Notes: generated from the sequence alone by a model not told the origin. 64,000 bases of DNA from Schlegelella_A sp963778525 (GCA_963778525.1 CAVZUJ010000004.1:62001-126000), one strand, 5' to 3'. Shown: positions 38,210 to 49,771, numbered from the stretch's first letter. Translations and numbers: made by a program.

Positions 38210-40023
38210 ATGAGCTACACCGCGCCCGTCAAGGACATGCTGTTCTGCATGAAGGAGCTGGCCGATCTCGAGGCGATTGCCCGGCTGCCCGGTCTCGGCG
38301 AGGCCGGCCTGGAGACGGCGCAGGCCGTGCTCGAGGAATGCGCCCGCTTCAGCCAGGAGGTGCTCGCGCCGCTCAACCGCGAAGGCGACATCCATCCGTC
38401 GTCGTGGCACGACGGCGCGGTGACGACGACGCCGGATTCAAGCAGGCTTTTCGCCAGTTCGGCGAAGGCGGATGGCAAGGCTTGCAGCATCCCGACGAGT
38501 TCGGCGGCCAGGGCTTGCCGAAGACGATAGGCGCGGCCTGCATCGAAATGATCAACAGCGCCAACCTGAGCTTCGCGCTGTGTCCGCTGCTCACCGATGG
38601 CGCGATCGAAGCGCTGCTCACCGCCGGCACGCCCGAGCAGCAGCAGCGCTTCATTCCGAACATGATCTCTGGCGAGTGGACCGGCACGATGAACCTGACC
38701 GAGCCGCAGGCCGGCAGCGACCTCGCGCTGGTGCGCACGCGGGCGCAGCCGCTCGGCGACGGGCGCTACAAGATCTTCGGCACGAAGATCTTCATCACCT
38801 ACGGCGAGCACGACATGGCCGAGAACATCGTCCATCTGGTGCTGGCACGCGTCGTCGGCGCGCCTGAGGGCGTCAAGGGCATCAGCCTGTTCATCGTGCC
38901 GAAGTTCCTGGTCAACGCCGACGGCTCGCTCGGCGCCCGCAACGATGCCTGGTGCGTCTCGATCGAGCACAAGCTCGGCATCAAGGCCAGCCCGACCGCG
39001 GTCCTCCAGTTCGGCGACAAGGGCGGTCCCGGTCTCGACGGCCCGGGCGCGATCGGCACGCTGATCGGCGAAGAGAACCGCGGCCTCGAGTACATGTTCA
39101 TCATGATGAACGCGGCCCGCTACGCGGTGGGCATGCAGGGCATCGCGGTGGCCGAAGGCGCCTACCAGAAGGCGGCGGCGTTCGCCAAGGAGCGGGTGCA
39201 GTCGCGCCCGGTCGATGGCTCGGTGGCCGGCAGCGCGACGATCATCCACCACCCCGACGTGCGGCGCATGCTGATGACGATGCGCGCCTATACCGAAGGC
39301 TGTCGAGCGCTGGCGATCGTGGCCGCAGCCGCGTTCGACGCGGCGCATCACCATCCCGACGTCGAGACGCGCAAGCAGAACCAGCTCTTCTACGAGTTCA
39401 TGGTGCCGCTCGTCAAGGGCTTCAGCACCGAGATGAGCATCGAGGTGGCGAGCCTGGGCGTGCAGGTGCACGGCGGCATGGGCTTCATCGAGGAGACCGG
39501 GGCGGCCCAGTACCTGCGCGACGCGCGCATCCTGACGATCTACGAAGGCACGACCGCGATCCAGGCCAACGACCTGGTGGGACGCAAGACCGGGCGCGAT
39601 GGCGGCCGGGTCGCCAAGGCGATCGCGGCGCAGGTCGTCGCGACCGGCGCCGCTCTCGACGCCAGCGGCAGCGCCGCGGCGCGCTCGATGTCGAAGCGCC
39701 TGCAGGCGGCCCGCGCAGCGTTCGAGGAGGTTGTGGACTTCGTCGTGCGCGAAGGCAAGAGCGATCCCAACGCCGTCTTCTCGGGCTCGGTGAACTACCT
39801 CATGCTCGCCGGCAACCTGATGGCCGGCTGGCAGATGGCGCGCGCGCTGCTGGCCGCCGAGCGTGGCCTTGCCGGCGGCGCCGGCGACCGCGCCTTCCTC
39901 GAGGCCAAGATCGTGACGGCGCGTTTCTACGCCGAGCATCTTCTGAGCCAGGTGCCGGGGCTGCGCGACGCGGTCGTCGACGGCGCCGAGAGCGTCACCG
40001 CCTTGCCGCTCGAATCCTATTGA
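38210..40023 (+). CDS. Acyl-CoA dehydrogenase (long form), frameshifted
   Basis: About 604 residues if one G is restored near 38434 (GAVTTTP then GFKQAFRQFGEGGW). It oxidises an acyl-CoA at C2-C3 and passes electrons to ETF. Residues 1-75 are the N-terminal extension of the ~600-residue family; the core has MNLTEPQAGSDLALVRTRAQ for substrate/FAD binding, LGVQVHGGMGFIEETGAAQY and YEGTTAIQANDLVGRKTGRD; an extra C-terminal domain follows. Chain length of the substrate is not evident. It sits between etfBA and a nitronate monooxygenase gene, a frequent beta-oxidation neighbourhood in Burkholderiales. Confidence 0.9.
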
Positions 40024-40080
40024 GGCCGTCGCGACCGGTCGCATCCTTCGCTCGAACTCCGAATCCGCACTGGAACCCCG

Positions 40081-41028
40081 ATGCCGCTGCCCCCTGTCCT
40101 CCGTTCGCTGCCTTTGCCGATCATCGGCGCGCCGCTCTTCATCATCAGCAATCCGAAGCTCGTCATCGCGCAGTGCAAGGCCGGCGTCGTCGGCGCCATG
40201 CCGGCGCTCAATGCGCGACCGGCCGAGCAGCTCGACGCCTGGCTGGCCGAGATCACCGAGACGCTTGCCGCCTGGAATCGCGAACATCCCGAGCGGCCGG
40301 CCGCGCCGTTCGCGATCAACCAGATCGTGCACAAGAGCAATGACCGGCTCGAGCACGACATGCAGATGTGCGCCAAGTACAAGGTGCCCATCGTCATCAC
40401 CTCGCTCGGCGCCCGCACCGACGTCAACGACGCGGTGCACGGCTGGGGCGGCGTCGTGATGCACGACATCATCAACAACGCCTTCGCGAAGAAGGCGATC
40501 GAGAAGGGCGCCGATGGCCTGATCGCCGTGGCCGCCGGCGCCGGCGGCCACGCCGGCGTGAAGAGCCCGTTCGCGTTGATCTCCGAGATCCGCGAGTGGT
40601 TCGATGGCCCGATCGCGCTCTCCGGCGCGATCGCGAGCGGCGGTGGCGTGCTGGCCGCACGGGCGATGGGCGCCGATTTCGCCTACATCGGCTCGGCCTT
40701 CATCGCCACCGACGAGGCACGCGCCGCGCCCGAGTACAAGGAGATGATCGTCGCCAGCAGCAGTGACGACATCGTCTATTCGAACCTCTTCACCGGCGTC
40801 CATGGCAACTACCTGAAGGGCTCGATCCGCAATGCCGGTCTCGACCCCGAGGCACTGCCGGAGAGCGATCCGACGAAGATGAATTTCGGCGGCGATGCGC
40901 GCAAGGCCTGGAAGGACATCTGGGGCTGCGGGCAGGGCATCGGCGCGATCAAGAGGGTCGTGCCGGCAGCGCAACTGATCGAACGACTCGCCCGCGAGTA
41001 CGAAGAGGCCAGGCGCCGCCTGCTCTGA
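40081..41028 (+). CDS. Nitronate monooxygenase (2-nitropropane dioxygenase family)
   Basis: 315 residues, FMN TIM barrel. FMN/phosphate segments are VAAGAGGHAGVKSPFALISE and SGAIASGGGVLAARAMGADF, followed by AYIGSAFIATDEARA. Family enzymes oxidise alkyl nitronates such as propionate-3-nitronate, but many members also act as enoyl-reductase-like flavoproteins, so the substrate is uncertain. It follows the acyl-CoA dehydrogenase by 57 bp on the same strand. Confidence 0.87.
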   Translation: MPLPPVLRSLPLPIIGAPLFIISNPKLVIAQCKAGVVGAMPALNARPAEQLDAWLAEITETLAAWNREHPERPAAPFAINQIVHKSNDRLEHDMQMCAKYKVPIVITSLGARTDVNDAVHGWGGVVMHDIINNAFAKKAIEKGADGLIAVAAGAGGHAGVKSPFALISEIREWFDGPIALSGAIASGGGVLAARAMGADFAYIGSAFIATDEARAAPEYKEMIVASSSDDIVYSNLFTGVHGNYLKGSIRNAGLDPEALPESDPTKMNFGGDARKAWKDIWGCGQGIGAIKRVVPAAQLIERLAREYEEARRRLL

Positions 41029-41232
41029 CGCGGCAGGCATCACGAATTGAGCGTCGTGCTTGCAAAACGGGATTCACCCCCCAGTGTTACAGTCATCGAT
41101 GACTGAGGTCCTTCCCGTTGGCGCGGCAGATCTGCCGGCGAACGGGTCGCGATCCGCGAGGCGGTGAAGCCGAATCGCGGAAGGTTTCCCAACCCACTGC
41201 AACGTCAGAAACTGGCGTGAAAGGTGAGCGAA

Positions 41233-44091
41233 ATGATGCAGGAAAGCAGGGCGAACTCGTACCTGTTCGGCGGCAACGCGCCGTATGTCGAGGAGCTGTA
41301 CGAAGCCTACCTCGACAACCCCGGATCTGTCCCCGACAAGTGGCGCGCATATTTCGACGCCCTTCAGCATGTGCCCGCCGCCGACGGTTCGACGGCTCGC
41401 GACATGGCGCACGCACCGGTGGTCGAATCGTTCGCGCAACGGGCCAAGGCCAATGCCTTCGGCACGCGGGCCTCGAGCGAAGACCTTGCCGTCGCCAGGA
41501 AGCAGGTCTACGTCCAGTCGCTGATCGCAGCCTATCGCTCGCTCGGCTCGCGCTGGGCCGACCTCGATCCGCTCAAGCGCACCGAGCGGCCGAAGATTCC
41601 CGAGCTCGAGCCGGCGTTCTACGACCTCTCCGAGGCCGACATGGACATGGTGTTCAGTGCCACGAACACCTACTTCACGACCGCCGAGCACATGACGCTG
41701 CGCGAGATCGTGCAGGCGCTGCGCGAGACGTACTGCGGCACGATCGGCGCCGAGTACATGCACATCACGGAGCCGACCGAGAAGCGCTGGTGGCAGCAGC
41801 GCCTCGAGGCGATCCGCTCGAAACCCGACTTCACGCCTGAGCAGAAGCTGCACATCCTCGACCGGCTGACCGCGGCCGAGGGCCTCGAGCGCTACCTGCA
41901 TACCAAGTACGTCGGCCAGAAGCGCTTTTCGCTCGAGGGCAGCGAAAGCTTCATCGCCTCGATGGACGAGTTCGTGCAGCGTGGCGGCGACAAGGGCGTG
42001 CAGGAGATCGTGATCGGCATGGCGCATCGCGGGCGCCTGAACGTGCTCGTCAACACCCTCGGCAAGATGCCGAAGGACCTGTTCGCCGAGTTCGACCACA
42101 CCGCGCCGGAAAGCCTGCCTTCGGGCGACGTCAAATATCACCAGGGCTTTTCGAGCGACATCGCCACCGACGGCGGCCCGGTGCACCTGAGCCTGTCTTT
42201 CAATCCCTCGCACCTCGAGATCGTCAACCCGGTCGTCGAGGGCTCGGTCAAGGCGCGGCTCGACCGCCGCGGCGACGCCGAAGGCGACACGGTGCTGCCG
42301 ATCATCGTCCACGGCGACGCCGCCTTCGCCGGCCAGGGCGTGGTGATGGAGACGCTGGCGCTGGCGCAGACGCGCGGCTACTACACCGGCGGCACGGTGC
42401 ATGTGGTCATCAACAACCAGATCGGCTTCACGACCTCCGATCCGCGCGACTCGCGCTCGACGCTGTATTGCACCGACGTCGTCAAGATGATCGAGGCGCC
42501 GGTGCTGCACGTCAACGGCGACGATCCCGAAGCCGTCGTGCTGTGCACGCAGATCGCGCTCGACTACCGGCAGGAGTTCAACAAGGACGTCGTCGTCGAC
42601 ATCGTCTGCTTTCGCAAGCTCGGCCACAACGAGCAGGACACGCCGGCGATGACGCAGCCGCTGATGTACAAGAAGATCGCGGCGCATCCGGGCACGCGCA
42701 AGCTCTATGGCGACAAGCTGGTGGTGCAGAACGTGCTGCCGCTCGAGGGCCCCGACGCAATGGTCAAGGCGACCCGCGCCGCCCTCGACGCCGGCAAGAG
42801 CAGCTACGACCCGGTGCTCACCAACTACAAGAGCAAGTACGCCGTCGACTGGGCGCCTTTCCTCGGCAAGAAGTGGACCGATGCGGCCGACACCGCGCTG
42901 CCGGTGTCGGAGATCAAGCGCCTGGCCGAACGCATCTCCACCGTGCCGGCGAACTTCAAGGTGCACCCGCTGGTCGAGAAGGTGCTGGCCGATCGTGCGG
43001 CGATGGGCCGGGGCGAAGCGCGCGTCGACTGGGGCATGGGCGAGCACCTCGCGTTCGCCTCGCTGGTCGCGAGCGGCTACGCGGTGCGCCTGTCGGGCGA
43101 AGACTCGGCACGCGGCACGTTCACGCACCGCCACGCGGTCCTGCACGACCAGAACCGCGAGCGCTGGGACGAGGGCACCTACACGCCGCTGCAACACGTG
43201 GCCGACGGTCAGGCGCCCTTTGTCGTGATCGACTCGCTGCTCTCGGAAGAGGCAGTGCTCGGCTTCGAGTACGGCTACGCCAGCGCCGAGCCGAACACGC
43301 TCGTCATCTGGGAGGCGCAGTTCGGCGATTTCGCCAACGGTGCGCAGGTGGTGATCGACCAGTTCATCGCCTCAGGCGAGGTGAAATGGGGTCGCGCCAA
43401 CGGCCTGACGCTGATGCTGCCGCACGGCTACGAAGGGCAGGGCCCCGAGCATTCGTCGGCGCGCCTCGAGCGCTTCATGCAGCTCTCGGCCGACAACAAC
43501 ATGCAGGTCGTGCAGCCGACGTCGGCCAGCCAGATCTTCCATGTGCTGCGCCGGCAGATGGTGCGCATGTTTCGGAAGCCCCTGATCATCATGACGCCGA
43601 AGTCGCTGCTGCGCGCCAAGGATGCGTCATCGCCGTTGACCGAGTTCACCAAGGGCGAGTTCAAGACCGTGATCGGCGAGCAGAGCGCGGAAGTCAATGC
43701 CGAGCGCGTCAAACGCATCGTCGCCTGCTCCGGCAAGGTCTACTACGACCTCGTCCGCGCCCGCGGCGAAAGAAAGAACCCCGACGTGGCGATCATTCGC
43801 GTCGAGCAGCTCTATCCCTTCCCGCACAAGGCTTTCGCGACGGAGCTGAAGAAGTATCCGAACCTGTCCGAAGTGGTCTGGTGCCAGGACGAGCCGCAAA
43901 ACCAGGGGGCGTGGTTCTTCGTCCAGCACTACATCCACGAGAACATGAACGACGGACAGCGCCTCGGCTACGCCGGACGCGCGGCGTCGTCGTCGCCGGC
44001 GGTCGGCTATGCCCACCTGCATCAGGAGCAGCAGAAGGCGCTGCTCGAGCAGGCTTTCGGCAAGCTCAAGGGTTTCGTCCTGACGAAATGA
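41233..44091 (+). CDS. sucA: 2-Oxoglutarate dehydrogenase E1 component
   Basis: 952 residues. The N-terminal segment SYLFGGNAPYVEELYEAYLD is diagnostic. The ThDP domain contains IGMAHRGRLNVLVN, the SGDVKYHQGFSS motif and HGDAAFAGQGVVMETLALAQ; the C-terminal domain has HGYEGQGPEHSSARLERF. It decarboxylates 2-oxoglutarate and transfers the succinyl group to the lipoyl arm of SucB. ATG 41233 has AAGG 8 bp upstream; ATG 41236 and GTG 41224 are alternatives. First gene of sucA-sucB-lpd, also called odhA. Confidence 0.96.
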   Translation: MMQESRANSYLFGGNAPYVEELYEAYLDNPGSVPDKWRAYFDALQHVPAADGSTARDMAHAPVVESFAQRAKANAFGTRASSEDLAVARKQVYVQSLIAAYRSLGSRWADLDPLKRTERPKIPELEPAFYDLSEADMDMVFSATNTYFTTAEHMTLREIVQALRETYCGTIGAEYMHITEPTEKRWWQQRLEAIRSKPDFTPEQKLHILDRLTAAEGLERYLHTKYVGQKRFSLEGSESFIASMDEFVQRGGDKGVQEIVIGMAHRGRLNVLVNTLGKMPKDLFAEFDHTAPESLPSGDVKYHQGFSSDIATDGGPVHLSLSFNPSHLEIVNPVVEGSVKARLDRRGDAEGDTVLPIIVHGDAAFAGQGVVMETLALAQTRGYYTGGTVHVVINNQIGFTTSDPRDSRSTLYCTDVVKMIEAPVLHVNGDDPEAVVLCTQIALDYRQEFNKDVVVDIVCFRKLGHNEQDTPAMTQPLMYKKIAAHPGTRKLYGDKLVVQNVLPLEGPDAMVKATRAALDAGKSSYDPVLTNYKSKYAVDWAPFLGKKWTDAADTALPVSEIKRLAERISTVPANFKVHPLVEKVLADRAAMGRGEARVDWGMGEHLAFASLVASGYAVRLSGEDSARGTFTHRHAVLHDQNRERWDEGTYTPLQHVADGQAPFVVIDSLLSEEAVLGFEYGYASAEPNTLVIWEAQFGDFANGAQVVIDQFIASGEVKWGRANGLTLMLPHGYEGQGPEHSSARLERFMQLSADNNMQVVQPTSASQIFHVLRRQMVRMFRKPLIIMTPKSLLRAKDASSPLTEFTKGEFKTVIGEQSAEVNAERVKRIVACSGKVYYDLVRARGERKNPDVAIIRVEQLYPFPHKAFATELKKYPNLSEVVWCQDEPQNQGAWFFVQHYIHENMNDGQRLGYAGRAASSSPAVGYAHLHQEQQKALLEQAFGKLKGFVLTK

Positions 44092-44093
44092 TG

Positions 44094-44167
44094 CCCCCAC
44101 GCTCACGAGTACGTTCGCTGCCCCTCGAGGGGGCGGCCGCGCCCTTCGGGCGGCCGGGCGGGCGCGG
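44094..44167 (+). repeat. GC-rich intergenic repeat, copy 2 (sucA-sucB)
   Basis: It starts CCCCCACGCT 2 bp after the sucA stop, has the central GCCCCTCGAGGGGGC hairpin and ends near GGGCGGGCGC. Its left inner part differs from the other copies (ACGAGTACGT). Confidence 0.8.
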
Positions 44168-44203
44168 CGTCTCGCTTCGAGACGCGATAACCAGGCCAAC
44201 ACC

Positions 44204-45535
<1,332 letters not shown>

Positions 45536-45536
45536 C

Positions 45537-46964
45537 ATGGCAAACGCATTCGACGTCGTCGTCATCGGCGCGGGGCCCGGCGGCTACATCGCCGCGATCC
45601 GCGCCGCGCAGCTCGGCTTCTCGACGGCCTGCATCGACGAGTGGAAGAACGACAAGGGCGGTCCGGCGCTCGGCGGGACCTGCACCAACATCGGCTGCAT
45701 CCCGTCGAAGGCGTTGCTGCAATCGTCGGAGAACTTCGAGGACGCCGGCCACCACTTCGCGGATCACGGGATCGGCCTTTCGAACCTGACGATCGACGTG
45801 GCGAAGATGATGGCGCGCAAGAAGACCGTCGTGAAGCAGAACAACGACGGCATCGCCTATCTCTTCAAGAAGAACAAGGTCCAGCTTTTCCACGGCCGTG
45901 GTTCCTTCGTGAAGAAGGTCGAGGCCGGCTGGGAGATCGCGGTCGCCGGCGCCAAGGCCGAGACGCTGACGGGCAAGCATGTGATCGTGGCCACCGGCTC
46001 GAACCCCCGGCCTTTGCCTGGCGCGGCGTTCGACGAGAAGACGATCCTGTCGAACGACGGCGCGTTGGCGATCGGCGAGGTGCCGAAGACCCTGGGCATC
46101 GTCGGCTCCGGCGTCATCGGCCTCGAGATGGGTTCGGTGTGGCGTCGCCTCGGCGCCGATGTCACGATCCTCGAAGCCTTGCCTGCGTTTCTCGGCGCCG
46201 TCGATTCGCAGATCGCAGGCGAGGCACAGAAGGCATTTGCGCGCCAGGGCCTGAAGGTCGTGCTCGGCGTCAAGATCAGCGGCGTCAAGACGGGCGCCAA
46301 GGGCGTATCGGTGGCCTATGCCGACGCCGCCGGTGCCGCGCAGACGCTCGCCTGCGACAAGCTCATCGTCTCGATCGGCCGGATCCCGAACACGATCGGG
46401 TTGGCGGCAGAGGCGGTTGGCCTCGTGCTCGATGAGCGCGGCTTCGTCAGCGTCGACGCAAACTGCAAGACCAATCTCGACAACGTCTGGGCCATCGGCG
46501 ACGTCGTTCGCGGCCCGATGCTGGCGCACAAGGCCGAAGAAGAAGGCGTGGCCGTGGCCGAGCGGATTGCCGGTCAAAAGCCCCACGTCGACTTCAATAC
46601 CGTCCCCTGGGTGATCTATACCAACCCGGAGATCGCCTGGGTCGGCCAGACCGAGCAGCAGCTCAAGGCCGCCGGCCGCGCGTTCAAGGCCGGCACGTTC
46701 CCCTTCATGGCGAACGGCCGGGCTCGCGCCCTCGGCGACACCACCGGCATGGTGAAGGTGCTGGCCGATGCCAAGACCGACGAGATCCTGGGCGTGCACA
46801 TGATCGGTCCGATGGTCTCGGAGCTGATCGCCGAGGCCGGCGTGGCGATGGAGTTCCGCGCCTCGGCCGAGGACATCGGCCGCATCTGCCATGCCCATCC
46901 GAGCCTGAGCGAGGCGACCAAGGAAGCGGCGCTCGCCGTCGACAAGCGGGCCCTGAACTTCTGA
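45537..46964 (+). CDS. lpdA: Dihydrolipoyl dehydrogenase (E3)
   Basis: 475 residues. FAD site VVVIGAGPGGYIAAIRAAQL, redox disulfide Cys49-Cys54 (GGTCTNIGCIPSKALL), NAD site LGIVGSGVIGLEMGSVW and the C-terminal catalytic HAHPSLSEATKEA. It reoxidises dihydrolipoamide of SucB. The 1-bp gap after sucB shows it is the dedicated E3 of this operon. Repeat copy 3 follows 10 bp after the stop. Confidence 0.96.
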   Translation: MANAFDVVVIGAGPGGYIAAIRAAQLGFSTACIDEWKNDKGGPALGGTCTNIGCIPSKALLQSSENFEDAGHHFADHGIGLSNLTIDVAKMMARKKTVVKQNNDGIAYLFKKNKVQLFHGRGSFVKKVEAGWEIAVAGAKAETLTGKHVIVATGSNPRPLPGAAFDEKTILSNDGALAIGEVPKTLGIVGSGVIGLEMGSVWRRLGADVTILEALPAFLGAVDSQIAGEAQKAFARQGLKVVLGVKISGVKTGAKGVSVAYADAAGAAQTLACDKLIVSIGRIPNTIGLAAEAVGLVLDERGFVSVDANCKTNLDNVWAIGDVVRGPMLAHKAEEEGVAVAERIAGQKPHVDFNTVPWVIYTNPEIAWVGQTEQQLKAAGRAFKAGTFPFMANGRARALGDTTGMVKVLADAKTDEILGVHMIGPMVSELIAEAGVAMEFRASAEDIGRICHAHPSLSEATKEAALAVDKRALNF

Positions 46965-46974
46965 TTGGAGTGCA

Positions 46975-47044
46975 CCCCCACGCTCGCTCCGCTCGCTGCC
47001 CCCCGAGGGGGCGCAAGCGTCCTTGGGGCGGCCCGGCGGGCGCT
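46975..47044 (+). repeat. GC-rich intergenic repeat, copy 3 (lpdA-zapE)
   Basis: CCCCCACGCTCGCTCCGCTC start, GCCCCCCGAGGGGGC hairpin, CCTTGGGGCGGCCCGGCGGG end; nearly identical to copy 1. It ends 5 bp before the chosen zapE start, so the zapE translation start abuts the element. Confidence 0.88.
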
Positions 47045-47049
47045 TGATC

Positions 47050-48147
47050 GTGGGCGTCCGCGAGCTCTACGAACGCACGCTCGTCGAACGCGGCTATCGC
47101 TCCGATCCGGCGCAGCTGCGGGCCATCGATGCGCTCGAGCGCTGCGAGAACGAGTGGGTCGACTACAAGGCGCGGCGCAGCAACGCGTTGACGAAGATGA
47201 TCGCGCGGCCGCCGATTCCGCGCGGGGTCTATCTCTGGGGCGGCGTCGGCCGGGGCAAGAGCTTCCTCATGGACTGCTTCTTCCTCGCCGTGCCGCTGCA
47301 GCGCAAGACCCGGCTGCATTTCCACGAGTTCATGCGCGAGGTCCATCGCGAGCTGGCCGAGCTGCAGGGCATCCAGGATCCGCTGCAGCATCTCGGCAAG
47401 GAAATCGCGCGCCGCTTTCGCCTGATCTGCCTCGACGAGTTCCACGTCGCCGACATCACCGACGCGATGATCCTGCATCGCCTGCTCGAGTCCTTGTTCG
47501 AGCACCGCGCCAGCATCGTCACGACTTCGAACTTCCCGCCCGACGGGCTCTATCCGAACGGCCTGCATCGCGACCGCATGCTGCCGGCGATCGAGCTGCT
47601 CAAGGACAAGCTCGAAGTCGTCGCGGTCGACAGCGATATCGACTATCGGCAGTCGACCTTGCTCGACGTTCAGCTCTATCACAGCCCGCTCGGCCCCGAG
47701 GCCGACGCCGCGATGACCGCCGCCTTCGAGCGCCTCGCCGAAGCCAGGGACGAGAATCCGGTCCTGAAGATCGAGCATCGCGAGATCCGGGCTCGCCGCC
47801 GCGCCGGCGGCGTCGTGTGGTTCGACTTTCGCGAGCTCTGCGGCGGGCCGCGCTCGCAGAACGACTACCTCGAGCTGGCGACGCAGTTCCACACGTTGCT
47901 GCTTTCCGGCGTACCGCAGATGTCGCCTCGCCTGGCTTCGGAGGCGCGCCGCTTCACCTGGCTGGTCGACGTGCTCTACGATCGGCGCGTCAAGCTCATC
48001 ATGTCGGCGGCCGTGGAGCCCGAAGCGTTGTATACGGAGGGGCCGCTCGTGCACGAATTCCCGCGAACCGTGTCGCGACTGCGCGAGATGCGCTCGAAGG
48101 AATTCCTCGCCGAGGCGCGCCGCACGGTCGATACGACGCTCACATGA
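47050..48147 (+). CDS. zapE: Cell division protein ZapE (AFG1-family ATPase)
   Basis: About 365 residues of the AFG1-like P-loop ATPase family: Walker A GGVGRGKSFLMD, Walker B LICLDEFHVADITDAM, sensor SIVTTSNFPPDGLY and the end FDFRELCGGPRSQNDYLELA. ZapE acts on the division ring in E. coli. The start is uncertain: GTG 47050 gives the usual VRELYER N-terminus, TTG 47044 is possible, and anything further upstream would be inside the repeat. Follows sucA-sucB-lpd as in many Burkholderiales. Confidence 0.88.
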   Translation: MGVRELYERTLVERGYRSDPAQLRAIDALERCENEWVDYKARRSNALTKMIARPPIPRGVYLWGGVGRGKSFLMDCFFLAVPLQRKTRLHFHEFMREVHRELAELQGIQDPLQHLGKEIARRFRLICLDEFHVADITDAMILHRLLESLFEHRASIVTTSNFPPDGLYPNGLHRDRMLPAIELLKDKLEVVAVDSDIDYRQSTLLDVQLYHSPLGPEADAAMTAAFERLAEARDENPVLKIEHREIRARRRAGGVVWFDFRELCGGPRSQNDYLELATQFHTLLLSGVPQMSPRLASEARRFTWLVDVLYDRRVKLIMSAAVEPEALYTEGPLVHEFPRTVSRLREMRSKEFLAEARRTVDTTLT

Positions 48148-48914
48148 TGACTCTGTCCAGCCGCCTCTTCTCGCCGCCGGCTTGCGCCCGCCTCGTGGCG
48201 CCGGCCTTGCTGCTGCTGGCGACGCACGTGCTGGCCGCTTCTGCCCCGATCGCCGCCTCGGCTCCGGGCGCTTCGGCTTCGGCGTCGTTGTCGGCGGCGG
48301 AAGAAAGAAAGCAGATCGCGCGCGAACGCGATGCGGTCCAGGTCGAATTCCTCGCCCGCGAGCAGGAATGCCGGGAGCATTTCATCGTCACCTCCTGCCT
48401 CGACAAGGCGAAGTTCGATCGGCGCCAGGCGCTGGATCGGTTGCGTGCTCGCCAACTCGTCGTCGACGAACAGCGCCGGCACGAGCGGAGCGATGAACGC
48501 AAGGCCGAGCTGCTCGAAAAGGCGACCGAAGATGCGCGCCGCGAAAGTGCCAGGGCCGCGCACGCCGCTGCGTCGGCAGCATCCCAGCCGGCAGCGGCAC
48601 AGCCGCTCAAGGCCGCGCGGCCGACCAGCGCTTCGTCGGCCGCGAGCGGGTCGCACGAACATCCGCACGCATCGGGTACCGGCCTCGGCCTCAAGCCGCG
48701 GCCGCGCGAGCCGCAGTCGGTGCGCGAGCAGCACGAGGCCGATAGCCGGGCTGCGTTCGAGGCGAGGCAGGCAGAAGCGGCCGCGCATCGCGAAGAAGCG
48801 ATGGATCGAGCGAGCACGCGCACGGGTCAAAAGGCGGCGGCAGCGCCGCTGCCCGTGCCGGGTGCGGCATCTGCCCTAACCGGTGCGGCGCCGGCTTCCT
48901 CGTCGCGCCCCTAG
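48144..48914 (+). CDS. Secreted Ala-rich coiled-coil protein, unknown function
   Basis: 256 residues. A signal peptide (about 1-33, ending near LAASA) is followed by a short conserved-looking core (residues 50-125: REQECREHFIVTSCLDKAKF with two cysteines, then a charged helix) and a long Ala/Arg/Pro-rich low-complexity tail. The start ATG overlaps the zapE stop by ATGA. The Cys pair in the core suggests a periplasmic disulfide. I do not recognise a family and assign no function. Confidence 0.7.
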   Translation: MMTLSSRLFSPPACARLVAPALLLLATHVLAASAPIAASAPGASASASLSAAEERKQIARERDAVQVEFLAREQECREHFIVTSCLDKAKFDRRQALDRLRARQLVVDEQRRHERSDERKAELLEKATEDARRESARAAHAAASAASQPAAAQPLKAARPTSASSAASGSHEHPHASGTGLGLKPRPREPQSVREQHEADSRAAFEARQAEAAAHREEAMDRASTRTGQKAAAAPLPVPGAASALTGAAPASSSRP

Positions 48915-48927
48915 GGCCAGGAAGGAT

Positions 48928-49695
48928 TCAGGACAGGGCTTCGACACGCACCAGCGCGAGCGAAAGGTTGTCGCCCGAGCCGCGCGCGCGCTGGCGCGCC
49001 TTGCCGACGAGCATCTCGGTGGCTTCGCGCGGCGGCAGCGCGTGCACGATGGCGCCCAGCTCGCGCGGCGTGAAGTAGTGCCACAGGCCGTCGCTGCACG
49101 ACAACACGCTGTCGCCGATCTCGAGGCGGTCGATGTGTTTTTGCGAGAGCGGCGGATCCTGGAACGTGCCGAGGCAGCCGGTGAGCAGGTTCGACTGCGG
49201 ATGGCTGTTCGCTTCTTCTTCCGTGATCTGGCGCTCGTCGACCAGGCGCTGCACATAGGAATGGTCGATCGAGCGGCTGACCATCTCGGCAGCCCGGAAG
49301 TGATAGATGCGCGAATCGCCGGCATGGACGAAATCGCATTCCCGTGTCGGGCTGATCATGAAGGCCGCGATCGTGCTGTGCGGTTCTTCTTCAGAGGTGA
49401 TCGCGGTCAGCTTGATCATCAGGTGCGCTTCGAGCACCAGCTGCTTGAGCGCTTCGGCCGGGTCGTCGCGGCTCGGCGAATAACGCTCGAACAGCTGCTG
49501 TGCGGTGAGGATGACCTGATCGGCAGCCTTGCGGCCACCGCTCTTGCCGCCCATGCCGTCGGCCAGCACGCCCATCACGCAGCCCGGGACGCGGCCGTGC
49601 GGGAGGATCTGCACCTGATCTTGTTGATAGGCACGATCGCCGCGGTGGAGCCCGGTCGTTGCCGACAGGCGGTAGCCCAAGCTCGAGGTGCCCAT
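48928..49695 (-). CDS. PP2C-family serine/threonine phosphatase
   Basis: 255 residues with the PP2C metal-binding motifs: RAYQQDQVQ, VLADGMGGKSGGR, FVHAGDSRIYHF, LSCSDGLWHYF and GSGDNLSLALV. It should dephosphorylate Ser/Thr phosphoproteins in the cytoplasm with Mn2+/Mg2+. No Hanks kinase or type VI genes are next to it, so its partner is not evident. It converges on the secreted protein gene and is divergent from the DUF465 gene. Confidence 0.88.
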   Translation of the reverse strand: MGTSSLGYRLSATTGLHRGDRAYQQDQVQILPHGRVPGCVMGVLADGMGGKSGGRKAADQVILTAQQLFERYSPSRDDPAEALKQLVLEAHLMIKLTAITSEEEPHSTIAAFMISPTRECDFVHAGDSRIYHFRAAEMVSRSIDHSYVQRLVDERQITEEEANSHPQSNLLTGCLGTFQDPPLSQKHIDRLEIGDSVLSCSDGLWHYFTPRELGAIVHALPPREATEMLVGKARQRARGSGDNLSLALVRVEALS

Positions 49696-49705
49696 GACAG
49701 AAAAC

Positions 49706-49711
49706 TATAAT
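49706..49711 (+). promoter_or_regulatory. -10 element for the DUF465-helicase pair
   Basis: A perfect TATAAT sits 61 bp before the DUF465 ATG and 11 bp before the start of the divergent PP2C gene. The -35 position is poor. Confidence 0.5.
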
Positions 49712-49771
49712 CGCTTTGCTCCTCCTCAAAAGGCCCAAAACCGCGAACTAGTCGCGAGTCCAAGGGCGCCC

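Noticed and set aside
38215..41043. 942-codon minus-strand frame opposite the acyl-CoA dehydrogenase and nitronate monooxygenase genes
   Set aside because: It spans two real plus-strand genes and the gap between, with shadow-type composition.
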